In this document: positions 1 to 12,168 of the stretch, in pieces | How positions within the stretch are numbered: the stretch's first letter is position 1 | Layout of the letters: each line of letters begins with the position of its first letter | NCBI RefSeq assembly: GCF_030253575.1 | Contig: NC_080560.1 | Coordinates: forward strand, 12,810,001-12,874,000 | Direction of reading: 5' to 3' | DNA: 64,000 bases | Source: Rhododendron vialii | Taxonomy: Eukaryota; Streptophyta; Magnoliopsida; Ericales; Ericaceae | Notes under the pieces: model-generated | The model's input: only the letters and a program-made list of their open reading frames with translations | What the model was told of the DNA's origin: nothing | Database searches by the model: none | Translations under genes and position numbers: made by a program

Positions 1-410
1 GCTGTCCCATTGGGACAGCAGCGTGCTGCTGGGCCCATTTTTTGGGCCCACTCCGGTCTCGCTCCGATGATCGGAATCGTTCATTTTGTAGAGTTCATCG
101 AGTAGAACAACTATGAAAAAAATCAGCTTAATTGGATATCATTAATTGCTTGATCGGAACCTTTTTATCTTGAAAAGAATAGATCCGAAATACTGGATCA
201 AATCCACTGTAACTCATGGACCAAGAGTTATATGGGCTCCGATCAGGCACTTAATGATATCCAATTAAGCTGATTTTTTTCATAATTGTTCTACTCGACG
301 AGCTCTACAAAGTGAACGATTCCGATCATCGGAGTGAGATCAGAGTGGCCCAAAAAGTGGGTTCAGCAGCACGCTGCTGTCCCCTTGGGGACAGCAGCCC
401 CTCTTCCGTT
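1..410. mobile_element. Foldback (long inverted-repeat) element, copy 1, cut by window edge
   Basis: The first 160 bases return as an imperfect inverted repeat at about 240-400. Landmarks pair in mirror order: GGGACAGCAG near 12 with CTGCTGTCCC near 374, GATGATCGGAATCG near 66 with CGATTCCGATCATC near 318, AGCTTAATTGGATATC near 125 with its complement near 259. About 80 bp separate the arms. No coding sequence is visible. The element has the shape of a non-autonomous foldback or Mutator-type MITE. A diverged relative lies at about 33912-34310. The left end is probably missing a few bases outside the window. Confidence 0.75.
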
Positions 411-574
411 TGGTGGAACCATTATGCTTTTGGCCTTTGAGGGATAACATGGTCATTTATGGAGTGGAGGACAGTAATGACACAAGTGTCTGAAAAGGTA
501 TCAGTGACTAAAGTGAAACTTTGCATAGAATTCCTTCTCAAACGGGCGCAATAGTGCGGTTGTTAGAAGGACCC

Positions 575-735
575 ATAATGTAAATGTAAAATAATTTTTG
601 ATTTTTTTGTACTATTCAAAAGATCTAAATGAGATTATCAAACAAGATCCATATTACTAGAAAAATTATTTGCGTAAACACATTATTTTTGAATTTGAAA
701 TTGCCTTCTTAAAAAATAAGTATTGAAAGGAAGTT
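575..735. repeat. Dispersed AT-rich repeat, copy a
   Basis: A stretch around AGATCTAAATGAGATTATC, followed by CAAACAAGATCCATATTA and AATTATTTGCGTAAACAC, recurs at about 11190-11345 and 11570-11735. A reverse-oriented relative occurs near 14165-14330. It is non-coding. The copies share blocks of sequence but I could not define clean ends, so the family type is unassigned. Confidence 0.6.
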
Positions 736-1140
736 CTTGAACGGAAAGAGTACTTTACCGGAATAGCATAGAATAAATAAAACCAATGTTAATTACATAA
801 AGAATGCACTATATAATTGCTAGATAAGTATCGATAAATTCCGTTTGCAAAGGACTAGAGGTGCAGCACAAGCTCGAGACACGACCGATGAGAGTGAGAA
901 CCATCACGGCAACTGGCAATAAAACCCACATAACTGCAGAGATTGTTCTACCAGTACATAAACTGGTGAAGTTTGGTCGATGACCTAGCTAGTTTAACTG
1001 AATCTATACACTCCAGACAACGATACGTCGATAACTACAAGGCTTATAACTCAGATTGAGACCACAAGTGTCAAAGAAACTAGGTACTTTCCTTTATAAA
1101 CTATCATACTTTTTGTAGTGGGCTGAAATATCCGTAGGAT

Positions 1141-2121
1141 AAGGGCCGGCCTCGGGATAAGCCCCGCAAGCCCTCGGTCTTGGGCAATCCCCGGTCTGGG
1201 ACAACCAAAAAAATAAAAAAATTTAAGTGTATATGTATATATATATATATAAACGTTTCCCATATTTGCACAGGCGGTAGCCTTTGGTGCAGTGGTCACG
1301 CAAGCCGCTAAAATCCCACGTGAACTGAGTTTGATTCTTGCTGGCCCCTTCCGCTCAAGTTAAAATTTTCTCTCTACTTTTGATTCCTAGCCTTTCCACG
1401 CCCCTTTTTTTTTTGTCCCCACTTTTTTTTTTTTTTTTATCCGCTTTTTTTCCCACTTTTGATCTACCTCTTTTTGTTTTTCCTCCCAATGCATAATATT
1501 GCGAAAATCAAATTACTTTATTGAAAATTTCCGATTTAACAAACACAAAAATAATGTATGAGTGATATGTTCTTACATTTGATTAAAAAAAGTCACAAAT
1601 CGAGCAAGCTAACACATTTTTATTTTTACCTTCAAACTACAATTTGCAAGAAAGATTAAAAAGATTGGCTATGATCTCAATTGAAAATGAGACGCCATTC
1701 TACTAAAAGCATTTTTAGACATTTAGGTCTTTTTTAACTTTTTACGTTTTTCGAAACAAGTCATTCTCTTTACATATATCAACTAAAAAGCCCAAAAATA
1801 AAAAATTAGCGAAACGGGTCCCGAGTTATTAGATAAGTAAAGTACAATAACTGAATTGAAATTTTTGCTTCAAAAAATGTAAAAAGAATTTATTTTCTTT
1901 GAATCAGATCGTACTAATCACAAAACACTTTAACCGGGGTTTATATTTTGATGTTGATTTTTTTATACTATTCAAGCTAAAATAACAATGTAATTTTGAA
2001 TTTTTTTTGGGTACTTTTATATAGTATATATACGTAGTATTTTTTTGGTTTGACTTAATTGTAAATGGGCAACAAAACATAAGGTTGGGCTAGGGCAACC
2101 CAAATATCGAGGCCGGCACTG
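1141..2121. mobile_element. hAT-like non-autonomous DNA transposon with 8-bp target duplication
   Basis: The 8-mer CGTAGGAT sits at 1133-1140 and again at 2122-2129. Immediately inside are inverted termini: AAGGGCCGGCCTCG on the left, and CAGTGCCGGCCTCG read on the complement from the right. An 8-bp duplication with short termini of this kind is typical of hAT elements. The interior (about 980 bp) is AT-rich and has no transposase reading frame. It carries a SINE-like insert near 1272. Confidence 0.75.
1268..1400 (+). mobile_element. SINE-like, tRNA-derived sequence
   Basis: A box-A-like TGGTGCAGTGG at about 1288 is followed about 35 bp later by a degenerate box B (GAGTTTGATTCTTG). This is the internal RNA polymerase III promoter layout of tRNA genes and tRNA-derived SINEs. 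The flanks do not form a tRNA acceptor stem, and a pyrimidine-rich tract with long T runs follows. I read it as an old SINE inside the hAT-like element, not a functional tRNA. Confidence 0.5.
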
Positions 2122-2129
2122 CGTAGGAT

Positions 2130-2960
2130 CAAGGGGATCAAAAGGGTTACGTTATTAAGGATCCATCGTTCAGTTATCTCAATTTATCTGTAAGTCAAGA
2201 CACCTCTTGATACGTCACCTCAGGTTTCTCCCGAAGGACAAGCAGATCCTGGGCATCTTACCGAGCTTCAGTGTGGTTCTCCGAACGTTGTAAAACTCGT
2301 TCCATTCGGCAGTTATCTTTATCGTTCGGTGTAACCTTCTATTAATGGATCTATCTTTGTTCAACAAGGACTTTGTTTGGAGCTGTGCCGTTTGGTCCTT
2401 TACGTTCGGAGACCGCTGTTCTGGAACCTTCTAGAAGCTTCCAATGATACGTGAGTTGTCTTCTTTGATAACCGAAGTGACATCTCTATTTGATGTGACT
2501 TATCTGACACTAACCAACGCGGCTCTGCAATCCCCAAGAAGCGACGTTTATTAAATGCCTTTGACACGTACCGTCATCCGAACGTGGCAAAGCACGTGGG
2601 TTGCAGAACCAGCTTGTTCAGCACTCTACATCTTAATTGCCTATAAATAGAAGTGTCCCCTTCTAGGGCAAGCACCGGATTTTTCTCTCAACTACTCTCT
2701 TCTCTCTCCTAGCAAATTTCTCACTAAAACTTCTTTCCTTCATCTTCACTTACTAACTAGTTCGTCGGAGTTTCTTCCCGAAGGAACACCCCCCTCCAGT
2801 TCTGTAGGTACACGAAGATTAGCGTTGCACCTCCACGATTCATCAAACAGAGAAAGAGATTCAAGAAGGTCGCGGTAAAATCAGCCCCACACTTTTGTGC
2901 CACATGAGCAAGGAAGTTCAATGTTTCATCAAAATAAAAACGTGCCACATGGGAAATTGG
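2130..2960 (+). mobile_element. LTR-like sequence with TATA box (retrotransposon remnant)
   Basis: The composition changes here to a more balanced, promoter-like stretch. A canonical CTATAAATAG at 2641-2650 is followed about 30 bp later by a pyrimidine-rich CTCTCAACTACTCTCTTC leader, the layout of an LTR U3/R junction. I could not find matching termini, a primer-binding site or a gag-pol frame. A solo or truncated LTR is the best guess; an unrelated promoter cannot be excluded. Confidence 0.4.
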
Positions 2961-3705
2961 ATGGACAGTAAATGCCATGTACGGTAGTATTCAGTAAATG
3001 AAACAGGAAGAGTATTGTTTGGTTCATTGAGTTTTTACAGTGAACTAGCTAGCTAGATTTAAATCTCATTTGATTCTTGAATGAAACTCTATATTAGTAA
3101 AATATAGATTATTTAGGCAAATACACATCTCAGTAATTAGCACAGATCTGATTGACTTGAACAACCATCGAACCAAACTTGGGCAAAAATTTAACTAGTC
3201 TGGAATTTCGAAATAAAAAGATGGTATGGAATTGAAAAGAGTTAAAGAAGACCATTGTTAGCTTCGAACACAAATTTTGTATTAGCAGTTAGAATTTGAG
3301 ACCGAGAAATACCCAAGATAACCCCAAAGGTTGCTTCGATGGTCAAGGCCTGGGATTTTGAGTTTGTTCCATCCTAAATTTCAGATTCAAAGGTGCTATC
3401 AACTCTCTTGACACTGGTCCATAAAAGACTTTTTCCCGGCTTCCGCTAGTGGATAGTGGAACAAGCCCCCCAATGATTAGTTGAGGTGTGCGAAAGTTGG
3501 CTCGAACACATTAAGATATCAAAAAAAAATAAAAAATGTACCCCCAGAGAGAACACCATTCATAACTAGGCTTGATCATAAGCATTAACGATCCTGAAGG
3601 CACCAATTTTCAGTGGTATACTTCCTAAAGATGTCTAGTACAGTATGTTCTATCCCAGCTATCAGCATGTAGTATTCTTTGATCCGAAACCAAACCCAGA
3701 AACTG

Positions 3706-4236
3706 CTCAGAACTTCATTAGAAGCATCAAATAGGCCTGTTAATGAACCAGATTCGATTCGGATCCGATCCGAATCCAATAATGCTCAGTACTTCATTAG
3801 AAGCATCAAATAGGCCTGTTAATGGACCAGATTCAATTCGGATCCGATCCGAATCCAATAATGCCGATCCAATAATTCGATAATCCAAATACGGATCGGA
3901 TCGGGTTCAGATTGGATCGGATTAAATCCGTTATCAATCCGATCCGAACTTTGTTTTTTAAATTTTTTTAAAGAAAATTGTACATTTTTTATTTTGAAAA
4001 AAAAAGTTTAAGTTGTTGTATTTTTATTTTAAAATTTTAAAATTGTATTTTTTTTTTTTAAAAAAAAAATTTGTTAAAATTTTTGAAGTAAAAATGTTTT
4101 CGGATTAGATTCTGATTACCACTATTAGATTCAAGTCTTATCGGATTCGGATCAGAATTACCACTATCAGATTCAAGTCTTATCGGATTCGAATTTGTCG
4201 GATCCGGATCAGATTCGGCTCATTAACAGGCCTAGC
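3706..4236. mobile_element. hAT-type MITE (GGCCTGTTAATG termini) with duplicated left end
   Basis: The outer ends are inverted copies of AGGCCTGTTAATG (left, at about 3733 and again at 3812) and CATTAACAGGCCT (right, about 4222-4234). The interior is rich in GGATCCGATCCGAATCC and related palindromic words. The left end is tandemly duplicated with a 79-bp period (3706 and 3785), including flanking host sequence. The terminal motif resembles a MITE type common in plants. No exact target duplication was seen. Confidence 0.6.
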
Positions 4237-5599
4237 AGCGAGGATGCAAGCCCTGAATTGAAAGGCCCTTGCAATTGAGCACTCTATTTCGCAAATTTAT
4301 TATGCCTTGGAAAATCGCACTTCACGCAATTGCAGTAAAATTGAAGAGTGCAATGACCAACCAAAACACCTAACCTGATACATTTTTCGTATTCAGCTAC
4401 TATGAAGTATTTGAAAGTCACTTTTGGAGAGTGAGAATCTTTTTGTAAGTAATGATTGAAAATATGGGTAATGATTGGAGATAAATAGAAAGAGATGAGA
4501 AAGTAATAATTGGAAAAATAGGGTCATGATTGAATAAAGAAATAAGATAATAATTGAAAACTAAACTAAAACTAAACGGTGAACCGAACAAAGCCAAAGA
4601 AATTACAGTTTCTTTCTATTTTCATGATGCTTCAATTTTTATTATTTTAGCAAAGAATAACAAAAATTTCTAAAATACATGGCTTTAAATTAAGGTTATA
4701 TGTCATCCAAAAGTTCGGAAAAAATCCTTGGAGTAAAAAGATATATATTTTGGCTAAAACTCATTAACATAGTTTCTTAGCCAAACCATCTTTTTTCTCC
4801 AACCAAATTTTTTCTGGACCTTTGGATCTTCTAAAACAAATTTGTGATTAAAATATTACAATTTTCATGGTATTAAAAAATTATGTGGTATAAAGAAGCT
4901 TGTTTCTAATTGATGCCAGTTTAAATTAGCAGTACACACATGTCGAAAGTACTCTATTTTTCATAAAAGGATTTTACGGCTACATGATTTACCCTTCTTT
5001 TTTTTTTCCCGATAATGATATTTATGACTAGGATGTTCTAATAAAATCTAATTTAATTTATAAAACAACAAAATCATATTTGAAAAAAACAGTGATGGGT
5101 TCATCGGTAACAAATACCTTAATTTTGCCGGAATTATATTTTCACAACTTCAATAAAACTAGGAATCTAAAACTAGAAATTTAAATCTTCTAAAAAAATA
5201 GGCAAAATATTATAATTTTTAACTTGGTTTTCACAAAAAATTAGAGATAAAATGAAGTAAACTTTCATTTTTTGGGACAACTAAATTAAATTCTAAAATA
5301 ACTATTGCATTAACTCCAATAACATAACTAAATTATAACTTAAATTATATGCTTAGCAGAGAGAGATAGAGACCTAGGGGAAGTATCTACTATTATTAGA
5401 AACCTCAAGGGAGGTCAATAAAAGGGTAAAAATGTCCATTCATGTGATTTGTTAACGTCTGTTAGCCAACAAGTTTGATAGGGGAGGTAACTGCAATTTT
5501 AAAAACGTGAGGGGATGTGTCTTTCATTGTCAGAAACCTCAGAGGAGGTAGGTGAAATTTTCCCTTAGATGAATGTAAACTCATGAAAAGTAGAAGATT
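4237..5599. other. Intergenic, no gene seen
   Basis: AT-rich sequence with no supported coding region. 4270-4600 looks like MITE debris. 5390-5570 contains a repeated CCTCA(A/G)(G/A)GGAGGT-type motif resembling a small dispersed repeat. The stretch ends at the 3' side of the PPR gene. Confidence 0.5.
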
Positions 5600-7550
5600 T
5601 TATCCCATGATCCAAGATTCTTCAAATGAACAATCCAAATCAATGGTATTTCCAAGTAGTTTCATAATAGCTGAAACTTCATCCAAAAGTGCATATATTT
5701 CAACACATCGCGGATGCAATCTATCCTCTACACTAAACTTATGAATTCGTCCTCCCTCTTCGATGAAACTATACCCGGCTGCCTTTGTTATCCTTCCGTC
5801 TTTCATCATCTTCCGTAGCTTTGCAACTCCATTCCATTTCCCTGCTGATGCATAAATATTGGAGAGGATAACATAGTTTCCTGGATTCCATGGCTCAAGC
5901 TTAAAGAGTGATTCTGCTGCTTTCTCTGCCAATTCAACATGGTGATAGAAACTGCACGCCCCCAACAGAGCTCCCCATACTACAGAATCCGGCTGCATTG
6001 GCATACTTTGTATAAGATCATAAGCTTCATGTGATTCTCCTGCTCGACCTAGAAGATCAACCATGCATCCATAATGTTCTAATTTAGGAATGATCGAGAA
6101 GTTTTGTTCCATCAATTGGAAAAGCTCTCGTCCTCTAACTACCATGCCTCCATGAGTGCATGCCAAGAGAACTCCCACGAATGTAACATTATCTGGTGCA
6201 ATTCCTTCCCTCTGGTAGTAGAAATCACACAATGAAGACAAACATGTTAGCGAGAATCTAAGAATCTATATGATAAGCAATCAGGCAATGCTATACAAAC
6301 AAAAAATTTATACAGAATGAGGCGACTCATTATTTTAGACCCATCGTTTGATGTCATAATTAATAAAATGGCACAGCTGAATGAAGTACGTTCTGTTCAC
6401 GCTTGTTAAGAGAGGGTTAACAATACCATCACTCTCATTACTTAAAAACTGTGCAGGCCCAACGGAATCAATACACGTTTTGATGTGTATGGGAATACTT
6501 TTTAACGAGATCCAGACATTTTCAACTAACAAAGTGAGGATGCAATTCTCACATAGGACTTCGGTATGAAAATATTATTTGTAGATGATTTTCCTATTGA
6601 TTATGAACCAGAGAGCAACTCACCAGCATGTCTTGGAAGAGTTGAAGAGCCTCATTGCATTTTCCATGGACAGCTAAACCCATGATCATAGAATTCCAGG
6701 AGCACACATCTCTATTGAGACCAATCTCATCAAAAACACGTTTTGCCATATCAATGCTCCCACACCTGGAGTACATCTCCAAGATAGCATTGCACACAAA
6801 CATATTACCAAAGTATCCTTTCTTCCTTGAATAAACATCAATCCTCTGCCCAATCTTCAATGCCCCAAGATTTGCACAGGCCGGAAGAACACTGGCTATA
6901 GTCACTTCATTTGGCCTCACTCCTTTTGCTCTCTCCATTTCCAAAAATGTATCAAGGGCTTTTTGGTACTGCCCATGCTGTGAATACCCAGATATCATTG
7001 TTGTCCATGATATCACATTCCTAGAAGGCATTGCTGCGAACAATTCGTACGCCCCCTCCATATCTCCACACCTTGCATAACCAGCGATTACCGAATTCCA
7101 CGCAGGCACATCTTTCACTGTCATCTCATTAAATAACTGGCAGGCCGATGCCAATAAACCCAGTTTAGCATACATGTCAACCAGAGCCGTAAGTGCAAAA
7201 ATATCAAATTCGAAACCTGATTTGACAAAATGGGAGTGGAGTGTTTGGCCGTGACAAGGGGAGGAAAGGGAAGCGCAGACAGCGAAGAGGAAAGTGAAGG
7301 AGTACTGGTCTGGCGAGCAGCCGCGAAAGCACATTTGGGTGTAGAGGGACAAGCACGGGTGGTAAGGGCCATGAGAAGAGTAAGCCTGAATGAGCTTGTT
7401 GTAGTGAAAGACGGTTGGGTTAGGAATAAGATCGAACAGGTGGTGGGCATATGGGATGTTTGGAATTTCAAGGAGTTTCGTGAAGAGGAATTTTGTGAAG
7501 TCTATGTCTTTTCTGAGAGAGCGGGCATGGATTTGCTTTAGTTGGTTCAT
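5600..7550 (-). CDS. PLS-class (E subgroup) pentatricopeptide repeat protein, At5g08510-like
   Basis: Two exons on the minus strand: 7550-6624 (309 codons) and 6211-5600 (203 codons plus TAA), giving 512 residues. The 412-bp intron has donor GTGAGT and acceptor TACCAG, phase 0, and restores a continuous PPR motif (DML joined to REG). Visible features: an N-terminal MNQLKQIHA start as in many PLS proteins, tandem PPR units with signatures such as WNSVIAGYARCGD and SWTTMISGYSQHG, then an E-type C-terminus (YVILSNIYASAGKW, AAGYSFIEEGG). There is no DYW deaminase domain. From memory it follows Arabidopsis At5g08510 along its length (511 residues there). PPR proteins of this class bind organellar RNA and often act in C-to-U editing; the target here is unknown. 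The start codon lies 28 bp from a solo LTR, so its promoter is probably LTR-derived or displaced. Confidence 0.93.
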
Positions 7551-8999
7551 AACAATTTCGCTCCGCTGCTAATGGTTTTGTCACGCCCTCGGTTTTCAAC
7601 TAAACTAATAATATATTTTCTACAAACAAAAGTCTCTCTCAACTATATTTACTCTTAAATGTCATGTAAATCCAAACAACGAATCAAAGTCGCTTCTTCT
7701 TCTCTCTAAATTTTTTTTTTTTTTTACATGAAGTCTCCCAAACATCTTCCACAAAAAAAAAGGGGCTTAACAATAATCAAGGAGAGGAGTTTAGACATAA
7801 CTTTACATATGTTCTAACCAAAAAATACAACCTTCAATTGCGAGTAAAGTACACAACATGAATTAGACTAGATGATAAACACCTCCTTAATGATTCCAAT
7901 GAAGCTCTCAAGAGACGTCTCAATGTGCACTCCATGCAATCCAAGCTAAGTGCCATGGCGAGTACCTGAAAAGATAGGGTGAGCTACACTAGCTCGTAGA
8001 GATATCCATACCTAAATTATATGCAGAAGTGAAGACAGATCCCAAGGAAAAATATTTTCCAAAAGCATATTTGTTTTGTCAAAAAGTAGAACTCAAAATA
8101 CCATACTCACGCTGGAAAATATTTGACTCCATTTCTCAAACACTGACACTCTCACCCACACACACCAATATTCTTAAAAATCTCAGCTTACCGTTACGGC
8201 GTTACCCAAATTAATCCCTGCTTTTTCATTTCCATTTCAAAGACCTAAAGATTAATCTAAGTTCTTTAATAAATAGCATCATTTTTCTTGTCTTAAATAA
8301 CTAGCCAACCTCTCACCAAAAATATACACTACGCAGGTAGAGTCAAAATATGAAATAACCATAACACATCGAATAATACCACACCTCGACAATAAGGAGA
8401 CTCACCTATAAACCCCAAATCAAATTCCAAATCTCAAGTTAACTTCAAGCCAAAAACCCTTCACCTTAAGGTTTCCTTTATAAATCTAACGTGAAAATAC
8501 CCTATATGTAACTCCCACAATGCATCACACCACAAGCTACCAAATATACACTAACAGAGAATAAGTTGCCCACCGCAAATCAGGAGAACAAGCCACAATG
8601 ATTTGGAGGTCTAAAAGAAGAAATATAAAACATGTATTGACATACTAGACGATCCAAGGTGACAACTCAAGTTCAAGTTCTGTGTTTCTTATACGCATAT
8701 TCCACTTTGCCTCAAATTCACATCATCGATTTTCAAAACCAATTTCCCTTTCTTTTCTTTTTCTTTTTGAAAACACCAATAACCCAGCCATTAGAAACAT
8801 ACCACCAAAGTAGAACCATAACTTGCCTTCAGATAGGAATTTGCAAATTGCCATACACATTAAAACTTAACATCTTGATGCAGAAGGATTCATAGCATAA
8901 CGTAACAAATAAACGACGAATTCCCAATCACTTATGTCATGTGATTAATCTCATTCATTCACTTTCTGTGCTTTAAATCTTATAAGCATGTTTTGATTT

Positions 9000-9205
9000 C
9001 ATTTCCGGGCATTAAGAACCCCGTGCGTCCTGTGTTCATTTCGGCATCACACCTTTCGGTTTATCCGCGGCTTTCTTGTGCACTTCCGGACATTAAGGAC
9101 CCCGTGCGTCCTATGTTCATTAAATTCCGGGCTTTTAGGACCCCCGTGCGTCCACTAAATCCTTTCATTCAATTCCGGACTTTTCAGACACTCGTGCGTC
9201 CACTA
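9000..9205. repeat. Degenerate tandem repeat inside the LTR
   Basis: Four units resembling TTCCGGACATTAAGGACC followed by CCCGTGCGTCC, with CGTGCGTCC at 9022-9030, 9103-9111, 9145-9153 and 9193-9201. Spacings are 81, 42 and 48 bp. The last two units share a longer tail (CACTAAA..CCTTTCATTCAA). These may be LTR enhancer-like repeats; function is not shown. Confidence 0.7.
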
Positions 9206-10765
9206 AAATCCTTTCATTCAAAGTCTAATTTGCAAATACCTATAAAGATCCACATCTATGTAGTACCCCTCAATGGTTGACAACCAGGCACTCATGCCAA
9301 ATGATTCACCAAATCCTGTTTTTAACTCACTGCAAGCCCAAATACTTAATCTCATGGAAAGACATCAAATAATTTACACATCGCGTCAAACATTCTACAA
9401 CTTAATTTATCATCGATCGTATCATCCATCTAATCCATTTTCTATTCCAATCGTTTACAAGTATTTTAACCCTTATGCTCACTAGTTCTCATATCCCTAT
9501 AATTAATCATTCACACTTCAAGTTCTAACTATATCCGATCAAATAACATAAATTTAAGAACGACATTTAAACCATTGAGAAGTAGGCTTCTTCTTCTTCG
9601 ATCCAAAGGTCATACATCAAAAAGAAACGGAGTTCTGGTAACCTTACTACGGCTTTTCGATTATGGCTCAACGTAACCATGAAACTGGTGCAAAGGCAGA
9701 ATTTGGGTCAACTTTGGATGCAAATCTATTTTCGCTCGGACATACCCATAATGCATGGGATGTATCGTTGGAAAGCTATATGTGTCTAGTTTCTAACAAA
9801 ACAAACGGTGCGTCATTTCGAGTCCCGAGCTAGGAGTTTTGGCCATTTTACCAAAGTCCGCCGGTGCTGTCAGATTCTACGCGGGAATAAGTAAAAATTG
9901 ATTGAAAAATCATAACTCTTCCATCTTAAACCCAAAAACATTGAAACCAATGCCAAAAGTTGCACCCCTACAAGCCCTAAACTCAGTAAAAATTCCAGGT
10001 TCAGAAGCGAGAGGAGGTTAACCCAACAATCAAAAGAAAAATCGATTCTCAACCATTTTCGCACCAGTCAACCAACCCTGCTTTAGAAATTCACCAAAAA
10101 TTGTATACTTAACCAAATTACTTGATTCCAACGCCAATCTCTTCTTAACTTAAATATGCAGCTCCTGTAAAAGACCCAGAGCCAGCCAAATTGTTCATCA
10201 TGCCCAGAACGTTAAAAGAAGACAGCCACGCACAGATTCGCACATACAGCAAACAGCCAGTATTCAAAAATCCATAACTAATTGTCTGATTATCGGTTTT
10301 GCATGATCTAGGTACCGAAATCTTCCTATTGAAACGTACTTTAACAGTTATGAAGACACCAAAAATTGATTCCTAGCAGAAGGGCCCCAAAAAGACAGAT
10401 TACCAGAACCCATGAAATTTTCAGCATACACTAAATTTATTCAAGACTCAAAATAGATGATCAAACTTAATCCTTGCACATCAAACCAACACTTAACACA
10501 TATAAAGAAGGCAGGAGATCCCTACCTCGAAGGTTAGAAGCATGCCCGAACATGGAAGAAACTTCAAAGTGCTCCGATCATGAATTTTCTTGGATGGATA
10601 GGAAGCTCTCGTCGTGTAGAACAACTTTTGTACTTGGGATTTTCAAAAATCTCACTCTTAGTAGATGAAATCGAAGAGAAGGTGAGAGAGGTGAGAGCCG
10701 AGAGAGGGAGAGAGATGCCGGACAAGAAAAAGAAAAGGGAAAGTGATTTCCTGCCACATTTTTTT

Positions 10766-10780
10766 TTACTTATATAGCAC
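10766..10780 (-). promoter_or_regulatory. TATA box of the solo LTR
   Basis: The minus strand reads GCTATATAAGT, a canonical plant TATA box, followed by a CT-rich stretch (CTCTCTCCCTCTCTCGG) expected near the start of an LTR transcript. It points toward the PPR gene about 3.2 kb away. Confidence 0.5.
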
Positions 10781-11189
10781 TAATAACACTTACACCCTTT
10801 CACTCCTATTGTGTTACGTCAACTCCCACAACTTACAAGTCATCTCACATTGACCCAACTCATATCTACCTCATATTTCACATTTCATAGTATAATCTCG
10901 CATTAAAATTATTAAAATAAATACGGGTCTCTACGGGTTTCCTTCAGAAACTCACGAAACCACGGACGCTTGCACAGACACTTGTAGCAAAAAAGTGATT
11001 TTGCTTTTGATGGGATTTTCCTGATTTGAATATGTTTTTAGGTGGAACTTCTAGTTTTCCGACCACGTCTATCAGATGATTTCAGATTTGGAACTTCTAG
11101 TTTTCCGCCCCACCCAAATGTTTGGTTGCTAAGCCTGATCCCAAACTTGACCCGTTCCGCTTTTTCTAAAAACTTTTTTTTTCAAAAAG

Positions 11190-11350
11190 AAGGTAATTTC
11201 AAACTTAAATATAACGAAAATAAAAAATAATTTTTCAATTTTTTTGCACCGTTTAAAAGATCTCAATGAGATCTATCAAACAAGATTCATATTGATAGAA
11301 AAATTATTTGTGTAAACATATGATTTTTGACCTTGAAATTTACCTTTCTT
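11190..11350. repeat. Dispersed AT-rich repeat, copy b
   Basis: Shares ordered blocks with 575-735 and 11570-11735: GCACCGTTTAAAAGATCT, GAGATCTATCAAACAAGAT and AATTATTTG(T/C)GTAAACA. The downstream flank (GTGTCC..GTA(C/T)GTAGCAC) is also shared with the next copy. Confidence 0.65.
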
Positions 11351-11569
11351 TTCAAAAACCCACTTTTAACAAAAGTGGAACGGGCTTTACTCCATTATTC
11401 AGTGTCCAATGTCCATTCAGTGTACGTAGCACAATTTTACGAGTGATGTAGAAATACTTGCCAGGCCTGACCCCAAAGGGCCCAAACCCAAAACGAACAG
11501 GGGAGCTTCCTTTAGTTCCTTACAAAGATAAAGGGTGTTCCACTTTTATAAAAAAATCTTTTTTTTTTT

Positions 11570-11830
11570 AACGGAGGTAATTTCAAACTCAAATATAATG
11601 CAAATGAAAAATATTTTTTCAATTTTTTTTTGCACCGTTTAAAAGATCTTAATGAGATCTATCAAACAAGATCCATATTAGTAGAAAAAATTATTTGCGT
11701 AAACACATAATTTTTGAACTTGAAAAAATTTCTTTTTCTAAAAATACTTTTTACTATTCATTTGGAACACCAAGTCTATATACAGTGTCCTTTCAAGTAT
11801 GTAGCACGGTTGTAAAAGATACCCTGTTTC
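11570..11830. repeat. Dispersed AT-rich repeat, copy c
   Basis: Second nearby copy of the block at 11190. Similarity continues past the core into a CAGTGTCC..GTATGTAGCACGGTT segment, so a segment of at least 250 bp seems to have been duplicated with about 380 bp spacing. Confidence 0.6.
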
Positions 11831-12168
11831 GGAAAAATTATTCTCTGTCCTACCGACATTTTCCACGTGGTATGGAAGAGACAAGAGAGCAAAGAAGAAG
11901 GGAGAAAAAAAACAAAGGAGCCATGTTGCACTGAGCGTGTTTAGTGACAAGTAATAAGTAGGGGGGAACTAATTTTTTATTTTTTGCACACACTATTTCG
12001 GTTATCGAACCAACTTATTTGATTTTTACTTAATCTATTTAATTTTAAGTGTTGAATTAAGTTATCAAACAATCCCTAAGTGTTTATTAGTGTCATTTAA
12101 TCGTTAGTAAGGTTATTAAGTCGTTCAACGAGTCTATCTAGTTTTTTTTTAGGCAAAGTCTTTATTTT

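Larger units (their letters stand above)
7574..10940 (-). mobile_element. Solo LTR (Ty3/gypsy-like) with 5-bp target duplication
   Basis: GGTTT occurs at 7574-7578 and 10936-10940 and brackets a 3357-bp block (7579-10935). On the minus strand the block begins CGTAGAGACCCG (the usual TG apparently mutated to CG) and ends GGGCGTGACA. These termini fit plant gypsy-type LTRs. A minus-strand TATA box (CTATATAAG, about 10770-10778) precedes a CT-rich leader. Inside are four copies of CGTGCGTCC in related contexts (9022, 9103, 9145, 9193). No gag or pol sequence and no second LTR are visible, so it is a solo LTR. It shares the PPR gene's orientation. Confidence 0.75.

Noticed and set aside
7230..7541. 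103-codon plus-strand frame opposite the PPR gene
   Set aside because: It lies antisense to PPR exon 1, has no recognisable motif and is a by-product of that coding sequence.
9000..9205. CRISPR-like array
   Set aside because: Only four irregularly spaced, diverged units in a plant LTR; spacers are not unique.
8993..9280. Protein with repeated PVRP-type motifs
   Set aside because: The repeats come from the CGTGCGTCC tandem repeat inside the solo LTR.
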